Source: Cyclobacteriaceae bacterium
Lineage (GTDB): Bacteria; Bacteroidota; Bacteroidia; Cytophagales; Cyclobacteriaceae
Length of the DNA stretch: 17,659 bases
Assembly (NCBI GenBank): GCA_015492915.1
Contig: WGED01000605.1
Coordinates: forward strand, 1 to 17,659
Reading direction: 5' to 3'
Shown here one piece after another: positions 7,536-14,299 of this stretch. A model generated the notes under the pieces. That model saw nothing but the letters and a program-made list of their open reading frames with translations. It did no database searches and was not told the origin of the DNA. The translations under genes were made by a program, and so were the position numbers. Numbering within the stretch: position 1 is the first letter of the stretch; each line of letters starts with the position of its first letter.

Positions 7536-8354
7536 ATGGAATCAGTATCTCTGAATATAAAAAACATGGTTTGCCCAAGATGCATACTTGCAGTGGAGAA
7601 TGCAATGAGGGAATTAGGGGTTACAGTAAAAAATATCACTTTAGGTCATGCCGTGGTGAGCATTCCGGAAGAAATCAACAAATCTGAAATTAAGGATGAA
7701 CTCAATCAGCTTGGCTTCGAACTGATCGAAGACAAGGAAAGCGCTTGTGTAGAAAAAATCAAAGTGCTTGTGATCGAATATGTCGAACTGTTGGAGAAAT
7801 CTGACAGAATACAAATATTGTCTGATTATCTCACGGAAAAGCTTGGCAAAAATTATAATTACCTCACCAGGTTGTTCACCAGACAATGCGATATGACAAT
7901 TCAGGAATTCTTTATCCGGCAGCGATTGCAAAGAGTAAAGGAGTTGCTGGATGAAGATGAATTGAATGTGACGGAAATCTCTTACAGATTATCTTACAGC
8001 AGCGTGAATTATTTGTCCTCTCAGTTTAAAAAATATATCGGTATGTCTATCAGTCAGTACAAGGAGTTATTGCACCAGACAAAAGAGATATATAAGAGAA
8101 TCTCTGAATCGATAAATGAGTTGAACAGACAGGGGATATTTCTGAACTTTATCAAAAAAGATAATAAGTATTATTGTGAAGAGTTAAATGAATACTTCAC
8201 CGATGAGGAAGTTTCAATAGAAGAAAAATATAAATATCGTTACGGAGTTGATGATATCCATTCAGCAACGGTTTCGTTGATCCGGACAGGAAAACTACAG
8301 GGCATCCTGGTAGAGGCCGATGAAAAGATGGATTATTCGAGGCTTTTACATTAA
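7536..8354 (+). CDS. HMA metal-binding / AraC HTH regulator with extra C-terminal domain
   Basis: The 272-residue protein has three parts. Residues 1-68 form a heavy-metal-associated fold with NMVCPRC (Cys13, Cys16) in the usual MxCxxC place. Residues about 90-180 are an AraC/XylS-type double helix-turn-helix, with LTRLFTRQCDMTIQEF, the linking block QRLQRVKELL, ISYRLSYSSVNYLSSQFKK and the closing GMSISQYK. Residues about 186-272 resemble, from memory, a small stand-alone Bacteroidota protein of about 100 residues often annotated 'phosphoribosylpyrophosphate synthetase': SINELNRQG, then a -YKYRYGVDD- block, then LQGILVEAD. No PRPP-synthetase catalytic motif is seen, so that label should not be taken literally. 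HMA-AraC proteins of about 190 residues are common in Bacteroidota; the third part is the oddity. It probably binds Cu(I)/Ag(I) and controls the flanking metal genes. The ATG at 7536 is preferred over an upstream in-frame start at 7494 because the HMA strand begins right after it. Confidence 0.88.
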   Translation: MESVSLNIKNMVCPRCILAVENAMRELGVTVKNITLGHAVVSIPEEINKSEIKDELNQLGFELIEDKESACVEKIKVLVIEYVELLEKSDRIQILSDYLTEKLGKNYNYLTRLFTRQCDMTIQEFFIRQRLQRVKELLDEDELNVTEISYRLSYSSVNYLSSQFKKYIGMSISQYKELLHQTKEIYKRISESINELNRQGIFLNFIKKDNKYYCEELNEYFTDEEVSIEEKYKYRYGVDDIHSATVSLIRTGKLQGILVEADEKMDYSRLLH

Positions 8355-8403
8355 CAATGGCCACCTGTTATCCCGGAGCTGAGTAAAAAGTGCTTCATAA
8401 CCA

Positions 8404-8445
8404 TTTGGCGATGAGACGCCAAACCCTTTCAAAATTTTGGCTTTT
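8404..8445 (+). promoter_or_regulatory. Two mutually exclusive hairpins sharing one arm
   Basis: TTTGGCG (8404-8410) can pair perfectly with CGCCAAA (8417-8423). The GCCAAA part of that arm (8418-8423) can instead pair with TTTGGC (8436-8441), and that second hairpin is followed at once by TTTT (8442-8445). This is the layout of an antiterminator/terminator switch or attenuator, but the stems have only 6-7 bp. It lies 49 nt after the regulator gene and about 150 nt before the cytochrome c gene. It may simply be a terminator of the regulator gene. Confidence 0.35.
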
Positions 8446-8487
8446 GCCTAAGCGGGTAAGCTATGCTCTCTCGGTATTGCATGGCAA

Positions 8488-8520
8488 AAAAATTCATAAA
8501 TCATAATCAAAAATTCATAA
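8488..8520 (+). promoter_or_regulatory. Direct repeats spaced 21 bp upstream of the cytochrome operon
   Basis: The 12-mer AAAAATTCATAA occurs at 8488-8499 and 8509-8520, an exact 21-bp offset (two helical turns). TCATAA also recurs at 8501-8506 between them. AraC-type regulators typically bind tandem direct half-sites about 21 bp apart, and an AraC-type gene ends 133 nt upstream. A GACCTTTG sequence at 8543-8550 is one base from the -7 consensus but has no TTG at the right -33 distance, as might be expected of an activator-dependent promoter. A/T richness makes chance repeats likely too. Confidence 0.3.
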
Positions 8521-8591
8521 CGACAATGCAGTAACAGCTCATGACCTTTGTGCATGTATTAAATGAAAATCAGAAAAACATATAAGTGCTT

Positions 8592-9005
8592 ATGAAAAAG
8601 AATCAGAATCAGTTGGTGTTAGTTGCGGTGGTTTCATTGGCTGTTTTATCAATGTCATTCATCAATTTTTATAGTACCATAGAACCCTGGAAAGCGCCTG
8701 CTTCGGCAAAAACAATAAAAAATCCATTAAAGGGTAATGTGCAGGCTACTAAGGAAGGGAAAAAGCTGTATGACAGCATGTGCGCTGTTTGCCATGGCAA
8801 TAAAGGGAGAGGAGACGGTGTAGCCGGGATGGCCTTGAACCCAAGGCCGGCAAACTTCACCAAATCAGTAGTTCAGGATCAGACAGATGGAGAGATATAC
8901 TGGAAGATCACTAATGGCAGATTGCCGATGGCGGCTTATAAAGATATTCTCACCGAAGAGCAAAGATGGCAATTGGTGAATTACCTCAGGACATTTAAAA
9001 AGTAA
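8592..9005 (+). CDS. Monoheme cytochrome c
   Basis: The 137-residue protein has a hydrophobic N-terminal segment (about residues 8-26) that acts as signal or membrane anchor, a short linker, and one class I cytochrome c domain. The heme motif is CAVCH (Cys64, Cys67, His68) followed by GNKGRGDG. The distal ligand is probably Met113 in LPMAAYKD, and the domain ends in the usual QRWQLVNYLRTF helix. NPRPANFT between them is typical of small electron-transfer cytochromes fused to or partnered with respiratory enzymes. It acts outside the cytoplasmic membrane as an electron carrier. I start at ATG 8592; a GTG at 8586 adds two residues. It is the first gene of a set with the barrel protein and a second cytochrome, 37 nt apart from the former. 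Confidence 0.92.
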   Translation: MKKNQNQLVLVAVVSLAVLSMSFINFYSTIEPWKAPASAKTIKNPLKGNVQATKEGKKLYDSMCAVCHGNKGRGDGVAGMALNPRPANFTKSVVQDQTDGEIYWKITNGRLPMAAYKDILTEEQRWQLVNYLRTFKK

Positions 9006-9030
9006 GGAAGAGTTGGATGTTTATCATATA

Positions 9031-9042
9031 AAGGAGCAGATC
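9031..9042 (+). promoter_or_regulatory. Strong Shine-Dalgarno site fixing the barrel protein start
   Basis: AAGGAG at 9031-9036 lies 6 nt before ATG 9043. Such a clear site is unusual in this window, where most starts have A/T-rich leaders, and it supports 9043 over the in-frame ATG-type start at 9013. Confidence 0.75.
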
Positions 9043-10239
9043 ATGAAAAGAATTCTACAGTATATTTTTTTTATAATGCTGATTTCAGCAAGCACGGTTT
9101 CATTCGGGCAGGAAGAAAAATCAGATGAGATAAAAAACCTGAGTGATAAGATAAGCTACATTATGCCGGGTAACAGCAAATTTTTGTTGCGCGGTTATGC
9201 CCACTCAGGTCTTGAGTATGTCCCTGACAGCAAGATGACCTTTGTCGGGGGCGCATTTAACCCACTATTTATATACAGGCAGTCAGACAGATTGCTTTTT
9301 GAAGCGGAGCTTGAAACATCTTTTGAAGAAGATAAATTTGATGTTGGGCTTGAGTACGCAAACATGTCGTACATTATCACGAAGACCATGACGCTCAGAC
9401 TCGGGAAAATTTTTGTTCCTTTCGGCATTTTTGTCGACAGGCTTCATCCCGCATGGATCAATAAATTCCCCAATACTCCTCTGGGATTTGGCCATGATGG
9501 CGTATTGCCGGGAACGGATTTGGGAATTGAGATAAGAGGGGGCGCTTATGCCGGTAATTTAAAGTATAACTATTCATTTTATGTGGTTAACGGGCCGCAA
9601 TTAAATACCGGAGAAGATCATGCTGATGACGCCGGCAAGCTGGATTATGGCATTGCCTTCGACAATGGTTTCAACAAATCATTCGGGACAAGAATCGGCT
9701 TGTTGCCATTTTCAAATTCAAGCCTTGAAGTCGGATTTTCAGCTATGATCGGTAATGTAGGGGCGAGGGGCACCGAATATGAGAAAGTTGGATCGCAATT
9801 GTACGCGGTTGATTTAACGTATGTAAAAACATTGAATTTCATGCAGAGTATGCTTGATGTTAGGGCCCAGGCTTCATGGGTAAATGTCGATGATGCGGAT
9901 TATCCTGTGCCCGACGATCCCGGACAAGTGTATACTTTTACCAACAAAAGCAATACATTCTTTGGTCAGGTGAGCATTCGTCCGGCTTATGTGAGCGCAA
10001 AATTTATTAAAAACCTTGAATTCGCCGTGCGGTATTCCGACCTGAATACCCCTGAAGGGGCTATGTGGGAGACAAACACAGAACGGTGGGATTATAGCCT
10101 TAACTATTGGATCGACTGGCGGACAGTCATCAAATTCTCATACCAGAGTCAATCCGGAGGCGATCATAACGAGGATGCCGGTGAGGATGCGGCAGGTTCC
10201 GGAAATGCGTTCTTTTTACATTGGGCAATTGGATTTTAA
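9043..10239 (+). CDS. Outer-membrane beta-barrel (porin-like) protein
   Basis: The 398-residue protein has a signal peptide (MKRILQYIFFIMLI, cleavage near SFGQ) and then alternating hydrophobic/polar strands through to a C-terminal Phe (WAIGF), the usual outer-membrane insertion signal. Features such as LLRGYAHSGLEYV at the mature N-terminus, LRLGKIFVPFG, and repeated acidic loops (DDADYPVPDDP, NEDAGEDAAG) fit a 16-strand porin of the phosphate-selective porin O/P-like kind. I do not recognise a specific family. It sits between two monoheme cytochrome c genes, 37 nt after the first and 13 nt before the second, so a functional link is likely. It may be a substrate channel or the barrel of a porin-cytochrome electron conduit; the sequence alone does not decide. 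Confidence 0.8.
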   Translation: MKRILQYIFFIMLISASTVSFGQEEKSDEIKNLSDKISYIMPGNSKFLLRGYAHSGLEYVPDSKMTFVGGAFNPLFIYRQSDRLLFEAELETSFEEDKFDVGLEYANMSYIITKTMTLRLGKIFVPFGIFVDRLHPAWINKFPNTPLGFGHDGVLPGTDLGIEIRGGAYAGNLKYNYSFYVVNGPQLNTGEDHADDAGKLDYGIAFDNGFNKSFGTRIGLLPFSNSSLEVGFSAMIGNVGARGTEYEKVGSQLYAVDLTYVKTLNFMQSMLDVRAQASWVNVDDADYPVPDDPGQVYTFTNKSNTFFGQVSIRPAYVSAKFIKNLEFAVRYSDLNTPEGAMWETNTERWDYSLNYWIDWRTVIKFSYQSQSGGDHNEDAGEDAAGSGNAFFLHWAIGF

Positions 10240-10252
10240 AAAAGTATAAATC

Positions 10253-10525
10253 ATGAAAGAGAGATTAATATTCTTTATCGGAGTAGTAGTGGCCGTCACG
10301 ATCGTTCTGTTGGCGGCGGGTTGTTCGGCTACCAGCAATGTGGCGGCAAACAGGAGCGGTGCTCAGTTGTGGGGCGAAAACTGTGTGCGGTGTCACAATG
10401 CCCCTACACCTGCGACGCTAAGTGACTGGGAGTGGGAAGTGGCTGTTTCCCACATGCGCCTCAGGGCCAACCTGACGGAGCTGGAGTCAGAAAAGATTGT
10501 GGAGTTTCTGAAATCGGTAAACTAA
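10253..10525 (+). CDS. Very small lipoprotein monoheme cytochrome c
   Basis: The 90-residue precursor has a lipoprotein signal (LLAAGC, Cys24), leaving only about 67 mature residues with one heme motif CVRCH (Cys44, Cys47, His48). The sequence then reads NAPTPATLSDWEWEVAVSHMRLRANL, a pattern of minimal cytochromes in which Met68 is the probable distal ligand, and ends with a short EKIVEFLKSVN helix. It should be lipid-anchored, facing the periplasm or, if exported, the cell surface. It follows the barrel protein by 13 nt and is probably co-translated from the same mRNA. The tight linkage suggests it passes electrons to or from the barrel partner or the first cytochrome. Confidence 0.9.
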   Translation: MKERLIFFIGVVVAVTIVLLAAGCSATSNVAANRSGAQLWGENCVRCHNAPTPATLSDWEWEVAVSHMRLRANLTELESEKIVEFLKSVN

Positions 10526-10691
10526 AATATTGCGTTTCGTTTAATACGAAGATACCAACAATGGCAAGGATTAGCTTAAAGAAGATCCGGTAATAATGAT
10601 CATGGACCATTGACAGGAATGTGGAGATTAACCGGTGTTTTATCGACCGAAAAAAGGGCATGAGTTATTCATTTCAGAGAGGTCGGTTTTT

Positions 10692-10727
10692 AAAAGTGCA
10701 ACTGCCACCCAGGTAGTTGCACTTTTT
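10692..10727 (+). terminator. Strong intrinsic terminator-like hairpin
   Basis: AAAAGTGCAACT (10692-10703) pairs perfectly with AGTTGCACTTTT (10715-10726); a G:T and two C:G pairs extend it to 15 pairs with an ACCCA loop. A T-run follows on the plus strand, and the leading A-run would serve the minus strand. It should end the cytochrome/barrel transcript. It lies only 22 nt before the yceI-like ATG, so that gene needs read-through or a promoter upstream of the hairpin. Confidence 0.8.
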
Positions 10728-10749
10728 CCCAATTATTAAAACAAACAAA

Positions 10750-11292
10750 ATGAAATTGTTCTTCGCCTGTATTTTTATTCCGGCCATATTCCTGGCTGTC
10801 ATCCCTCAGAGCCAGGCGCAGGATATTTACAGGACCAAAAACGGGACATTGATGATAACTTTGATGGACCGGGTAGAAACGGTCAAATTTCATACAAACA
10901 CCCTGCAGATAAATCTTAACCTAAAGACGGCAGAATTTGACTTTTCTTTGCCCCTCAATTCCCTGCACTCCACTGTTGATTCGCTTAACCAACCCTTGAA
11001 GCGAAACGAAAATGATGTCATGAGATTTAAGGGTATTCTCAACCTCGATGAGATCAGGACGGAGCCTCATGAGCCATATATTTTTAAATTCAATGCCGAC
11101 CTGGAGTACAACGATATCAGAAAAACTGTTGAAGGTATTGGAAGGTTGGAGCACATTCCCGGGCGTGAACAACCTGCATGCCAGCTAAGCCTGAGTTTCG
11201 ATATCAAAGATTTCGAGCTCATCGATGGCATGAAGGATAATTTCAGGTTTCAGCTCATACAGTCGATTTTGTACCAATCGGGCATTAACTGA
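10750..11292 (+). CDS. YceI-like periplasmic protein
   Basis: The 180-residue protein has a signal peptide (MKLFFACIFIPAIFLAV, cleavage near AQA-Q) and a beta-rich domain with the YceI pattern: paired strands VKFHTNTLQINLNLKTAEFDFSLPL, a helix-like SLHSTVDSLNQPLKR, then MRFKGILNLDEI and a closing antiparallel pair ending LSLSFDIKDFELI. YceI proteins form lipocalin-like barrels that bind long isoprenoid or lipid ligands; their roles are often unknown and some respond to stress. The match is moderate, without the typical early GxF turn. ATG 10750 is preferred over the upstream frame start at 10717, which lies inside the terminator hairpin. It is followed after 5 nt by the CBS protein gene, and the pair leads into the CopB ATPase gene. 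Confidence 0.7.
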   Translation: MKLFFACIFIPAIFLAVIPQSQAQDIYRTKNGTLMITLMDRVETVKFHTNTLQINLNLKTAEFDFSLPLNSLHSTVDSLNQPLKRNENDVMRFKGILNLDEIRTEPHEPYIFKFNADLEYNDIRKTVEGIGRLEHIPGREQPACQLSLSFDIKDFELIDGMKDNFRFQLIQSILYQSGIN

Positions 11293-11297
11293 GAATT

Positions 11298-11885
11298 ATG
11301 AATGCCGGTATCATAAAAATATGGCAAAATATACTATCGGGTTTCTTATCCGGACAGAACAAAAGGGTAAAAACAAAGGCACTCCCTTTTTCGCCGGTTT
11401 CACAGATTATTCTTGACACAAGGACTGTTGATTTCATCCGGAACCTAAGGGTGAAGGATATTATGGATTTTCATATGCATTATGTTAGCACAAACGAGCA
11501 GATCAGGGATTGTCTCGATGTATTCCTGCATCCGTTTAAAATGTCGGTATTGGTTTTGAATAATAAAAAATCAGAAGTGGTGGGAATATTAAGCCTGCAG
11601 GACATTATTGCTCATCTCAAAATATCGTTTGATCTGAAATCCATGGACTGTCCCGATTTTGCCGTTAAATATATTATGGATACCAACTTTGTCCCGCTTG
11701 AATACGGTTTGCCGGTCTCCAAAATTTTTGTTGATATACTTAATTGCGAATGCCCCATACATCCAGTCTATGACAGAACAAAACTGGTGGGTGTATTGCA
11801 CAAGGAGACAATTCTCGATATGCTTAAGGTTCAGATGCTTGAGGAAGCCCTGACAGTTAAACAAATGCCGCCATATCATAGTTGA
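11298..11885 (+). CDS. CBS-domain pair protein
   Basis: The 195-residue protein has no signal peptide and no transmembrane segment, so it should be cytoplasmic. After about 50 variable residues it shows two CBS units: the first begins LRVKDIMDFHMHYVST and ends SEVVGILSLQDIIAHL, the second begins VKYIMDTNFVPLEYG and ends RTKLVGVLHKETILDML. Paired CBS domains form a Bateman module that usually binds adenosine nucleotides and regulates a partner. No catalytic or DNA-binding domain is attached. It is 5 nt after the yceI-like gene and 25 nt before the copper ATPase gene, so it may regulate the ATPase or sense energy state for the module. That role is inferred from position only. Confidence 0.82.
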   Translation: MNAGIIKIWQNILSGFLSGQNKRVKTKALPFSPVSQIILDTRTVDFIRNLRVKDIMDFHMHYVSTNEQIRDCLDVFLHPFKMSVLVLNNKKSEVVGILSLQDIIAHLKISFDLKSMDCPDFAVKYIMDTNFVPLEYGLPVSKIFVDILNCECPIHPVYDRTKLVGVLHKETILDMLKVQMLEEALTVKQMPPYHS

Positions 11886-11910
11886 ATTAATGCCCTAAAC
11901 TCATAAGATT

Positions 11911-14049
11911 ATGAAAAAATCACACGAATCCCATTCCTCTCATCAACATCACGAACACCACGACCATGTTAGCCATCAACACGATGAGGAAATGCATGAA
12001 AATAAAGATCACAGCAGTCATGACCACCACGATCATGGCAAAACAATGCACAGTCATGAAGATCACGGTGATCATGGCGGACACGAAGGGCATGACCACC
12101 ACGACCATCACGCCCATATGATAGAAGATTTTAAAAAGCGGTTCTGGATATCGATGATTCTGACCATCCCTATCATGGTACTGGCACCCATGATCCAGCA
12201 GTTGCTGGGATATGAGTTTGGTTTTGCCGGCGATAAGTACGTTCAGTTCGTATTGTCCTCTATCGTTTTCTTCTATGGTGGATGGCCGTTTTTGAAAGGA
12301 TTTTTCGATGAGGTGAGTAAGAAGTCACCGGGCATGATGACGTTGATCGCGCTGGCAATATCCGTCGCGTATTTTTACAGCTCAGCAGTCATCTTTGGAT
12401 TGTCTGGAAAAATCTTTTTCTGGGAACTGGTCGGATTGATCGACATCATGTTGCTCGGCCATTGGATTGAGATGAAGTCGGTGATGGGAGCATCCAACGC
12501 TTTGCAGGAGCTGGCCAAAATGATGCCTTCGGAGGCGCATCGTATTTCGGATAGTGGAGAGATGGAAGATGTAGATGTGTTGGAATTGAAATCCGGAGAT
12601 ATTATACTCATTAAACCGGGAGAGAAAATTCCTGCTGACGGAGAAGTGATAGATGGTGAGAGCCATGTAAATGAAGCGATGCTGACCGGCGAATCGAAGC
12701 CGGTCACGAAGAAAAAGGGCGACCAGGTGATCGGTGGATCAATCAATGATAACGGTTCCCTTAAAGTAAAAGTGGTTCACACGGGCGACGAAACCTTCCT
12801 GTCGAAAGTGATAGGAATGGTAAAGGAAGCCCAGCAGGCCAAATCGAGGACACAGCATCTTGCAGACAGAGCTGCCGCATGGCTTTTCTATGTTGCTCTT
12901 GGAGCTGGCATTATTACGTTCGTCGTCTGGTCTTCACTGGGCAAGGATTTTGAATTTGCCCTTGAACGTATGGTCACGGTTATGATCATTTCATGTCCTC
13001 ATGCACTTGGGCTTGCTGTGCCGCTGGTTGTGGCTATTTCTACCGCGGTTGCAGCCCGCAACGGGTTGCTTATCCGGGATCGTACCGCTTTCGAAAATTC
13101 GAGAAAATTAACTGCGATAATCTTTGACAAAACCGGTACCCTGACTAAGGGTGAATTTGGCGTGACAAGGTTTAAATCGGTCAGCAATTCATGGGATGAT
13201 AAAGAGGTACTAAAAATCGCCGCAGCTCTTGAAAATAATTCGGAGCACCCGATAGCAACCGGGATTGTAAAAAAGGCCGGTGAATTGAAGCTGGTTTATC
13301 CGGAAGTCAGTGATTTTGAAAATATAGCTGGCAAGGGGATCACGGCACTATATGAGGGGGAGAAAGTGAGTGTGGTGAGTCCGGGATTCCTGAGAGAGAA
13401 TAAAATCCCTTTGCCTGATGATGTATATGAAAATGAGGCGGAAACTATAGTCTTTGTGTTGATTGGCGGGCAGTTGGCAGGCTTTATCGGACTTGCTGAC
13501 GAGATTCGTGAAGAATCATATGATGCCATCAACACCTTGAAAGCGAATGGTATAAAGGTGATCATGGCTACAGGGGATAATGAAAAAGTCGCCCGTGCGG
13601 TGAGTGAGATGTTAGGTCTCGACGGGCACTATGCAGAAGTACTGCCGGGCGATAAGCAACAGATCGTAAAAGATCTCCAGGCAAAGAATGAATTCGTTGC
13701 TATGACCGGTGACGGTGTGAACGATGCCCCTGCGCTGGCACAGGCTGATGTAGGGATTGCCATTGGCTCGGGAACGGATGTGGCCGCCGAAACCGCTGAT
13801 ATCATCCTGGTAAACAGTAATCCGAAAGATGTGGTAAATCTCATACTTTTCGGGAAGGCCACCTACAAGAAAATGGTGCAAAACCTGTACTGGGCAGCGG
13901 GTTACAATATCGTCGCCGTACCGCTGGCAGCAGGCGTCCTCGCCCCGGTAGGTATTGTACTGAGCCCGGCGATCGGTGCAGTGCTAATGAGCATCAGTAC
14001 GGTGATAGTCGCTATCAATGCACAATTTTTGAAAAAACAAATGAAATGA
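11911..14049 (+). CDS. copB: CopB-type (P1B-3) copper/silver-translocating P-type ATPase
   Basis: The 712-residue membrane pump has all P-type ATPase landmarks: TGES (259-262) in the actuator domain, CPH (362-364) in the metal-binding helix, the phosphorylated Asp406 in DKTGTLT, the HP pair (446-447) in the nucleotide domain, and TGDGVNDAP (599-607). The CPH motif, YNIVAVPLAAG and MSISTVIVAINA in the last helices mark the P1B-3 (CopB) subgroup, known to move Cu(II), Cu(I) or Ag(I) out of the cytoplasm. In place of an N-terminal HMA domain it has about 68 residues rich in His and Asp, typical of this subgroup. It lies last in the yceI-like / CBS / ATPase set and probably protects the cell from copper or silver. 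Length is normal for the family. I use the symbol for the subgroup, not for a proven ortholog. Confidence 0.93.
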   Translation: MKKSHESHSSHQHHEHHDHVSHQHDEEMHENKDHSSHDHHDHGKTMHSHEDHGDHGGHEGHDHHDHHAHMIEDFKKRFWISMILTIPIMVLAPMIQQLLGYEFGFAGDKYVQFVLSSIVFFYGGWPFLKGFFDEVSKKSPGMMTLIALAISVAYFYSSAVIFGLSGKIFFWELVGLIDIMLLGHWIEMKSVMGASNALQELAKMMPSEAHRISDSGEMEDVDVLELKSGDIILIKPGEKIPADGEVIDGESHVNEAMLTGESKPVTKKKGDQVIGGSINDNGSLKVKVVHTGDETFLSKVIGMVKEAQQAKSRTQHLADRAAAWLFYVALGAGIITFVVWSSLGKDFEFALERMVTVMIISCPHALGLAVPLVVAISTAVAARNGLLIRDRTAFENSRKLTAIIFDKTGTLTKGEFGVTRFKSVSNSWDDKEVLKIAAALENNSEHPIATGIVKKAGELKLVYPEVSDFENIAGKGITALYEGEKVSVVSPGFLRENKIPLPDDVYENEAETIVFVLIGGQLAGFIGLADEIREESYDAINTLKANGIKVIMATGDNEKVARAVSEMLGLDGHYAEVLPGDKQQIVKDLQAKNEFVAMTGDGVNDAPALAQADVGIAIGSGTDVAAETADIILVNSNPKDVVNLILFGKATYKKMVQNLYWAAGYNIVAVPLAAGVLAPVGIVLSPAIGAVLMSISTVIVAINAQFLKKQMK

Positions 14050-14124
14050 TTGTTGTCCTTTGACCGATAGCCTGTTAGAGGATAATACCTTAAGCTTATA
14101 TTTTTTGAAGAAGTATTTTTTTTA

Positions 14125-14142
14125 TTCAGGTATAAACCTGAA
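14125..14142 (+). other. Perfect hairpin after the copB gene
   Basis: TTCAGGT (14125-14131) pairs with ACCTGAA (14136-14142) around ATAA. It lies 75 nt after the CopB stop and has no T-run behind it. It may be an operator palindrome or a weak terminator. Confidence 0.3.
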
Positions 14143-14202
14143 GCCTTTGAGGTCTTGTGGCAAGTCGTCCTGTAAGGATTTCTTTTGAAAAACTAACTTT
14201 TG

Positions 14203-14218
14203 TCATGGTTTGCCATGA
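14203..14218 (+). other. Palindrome before the ccsBA gene
   Basis: TCATGG (14203-14208) pairs with CCATGA (14213-14218) around TTTG; flanking T and A runs can add pairs past one mismatch. It is 81 nt before the chosen ccsBA start and could be an operator or a leader hairpin. No function is shown. Confidence 0.3.
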
Positions 14219-14299
14219 AAACCTTTACTTATTTTGTCAAAACCAAAAAAACCTGCTTGAGCCTGGATGGCTGATCAGGAGAAACAAAATTTTATTATC

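Noticed and set aside
8186..8354. C-terminal part of the HMA-AraC protein as a real PRPP synthetase
   Set aside because: The segment is far too short and lacks the PRPP and ATP binding motifs; the name belongs to a likely mis-annotated small family.
11920..12117. 65-codon minus-strand frame rich in Met and Val
   Set aside because: It is the antisense image of the His/Asp codons at the CopB N-terminus, not a gene.
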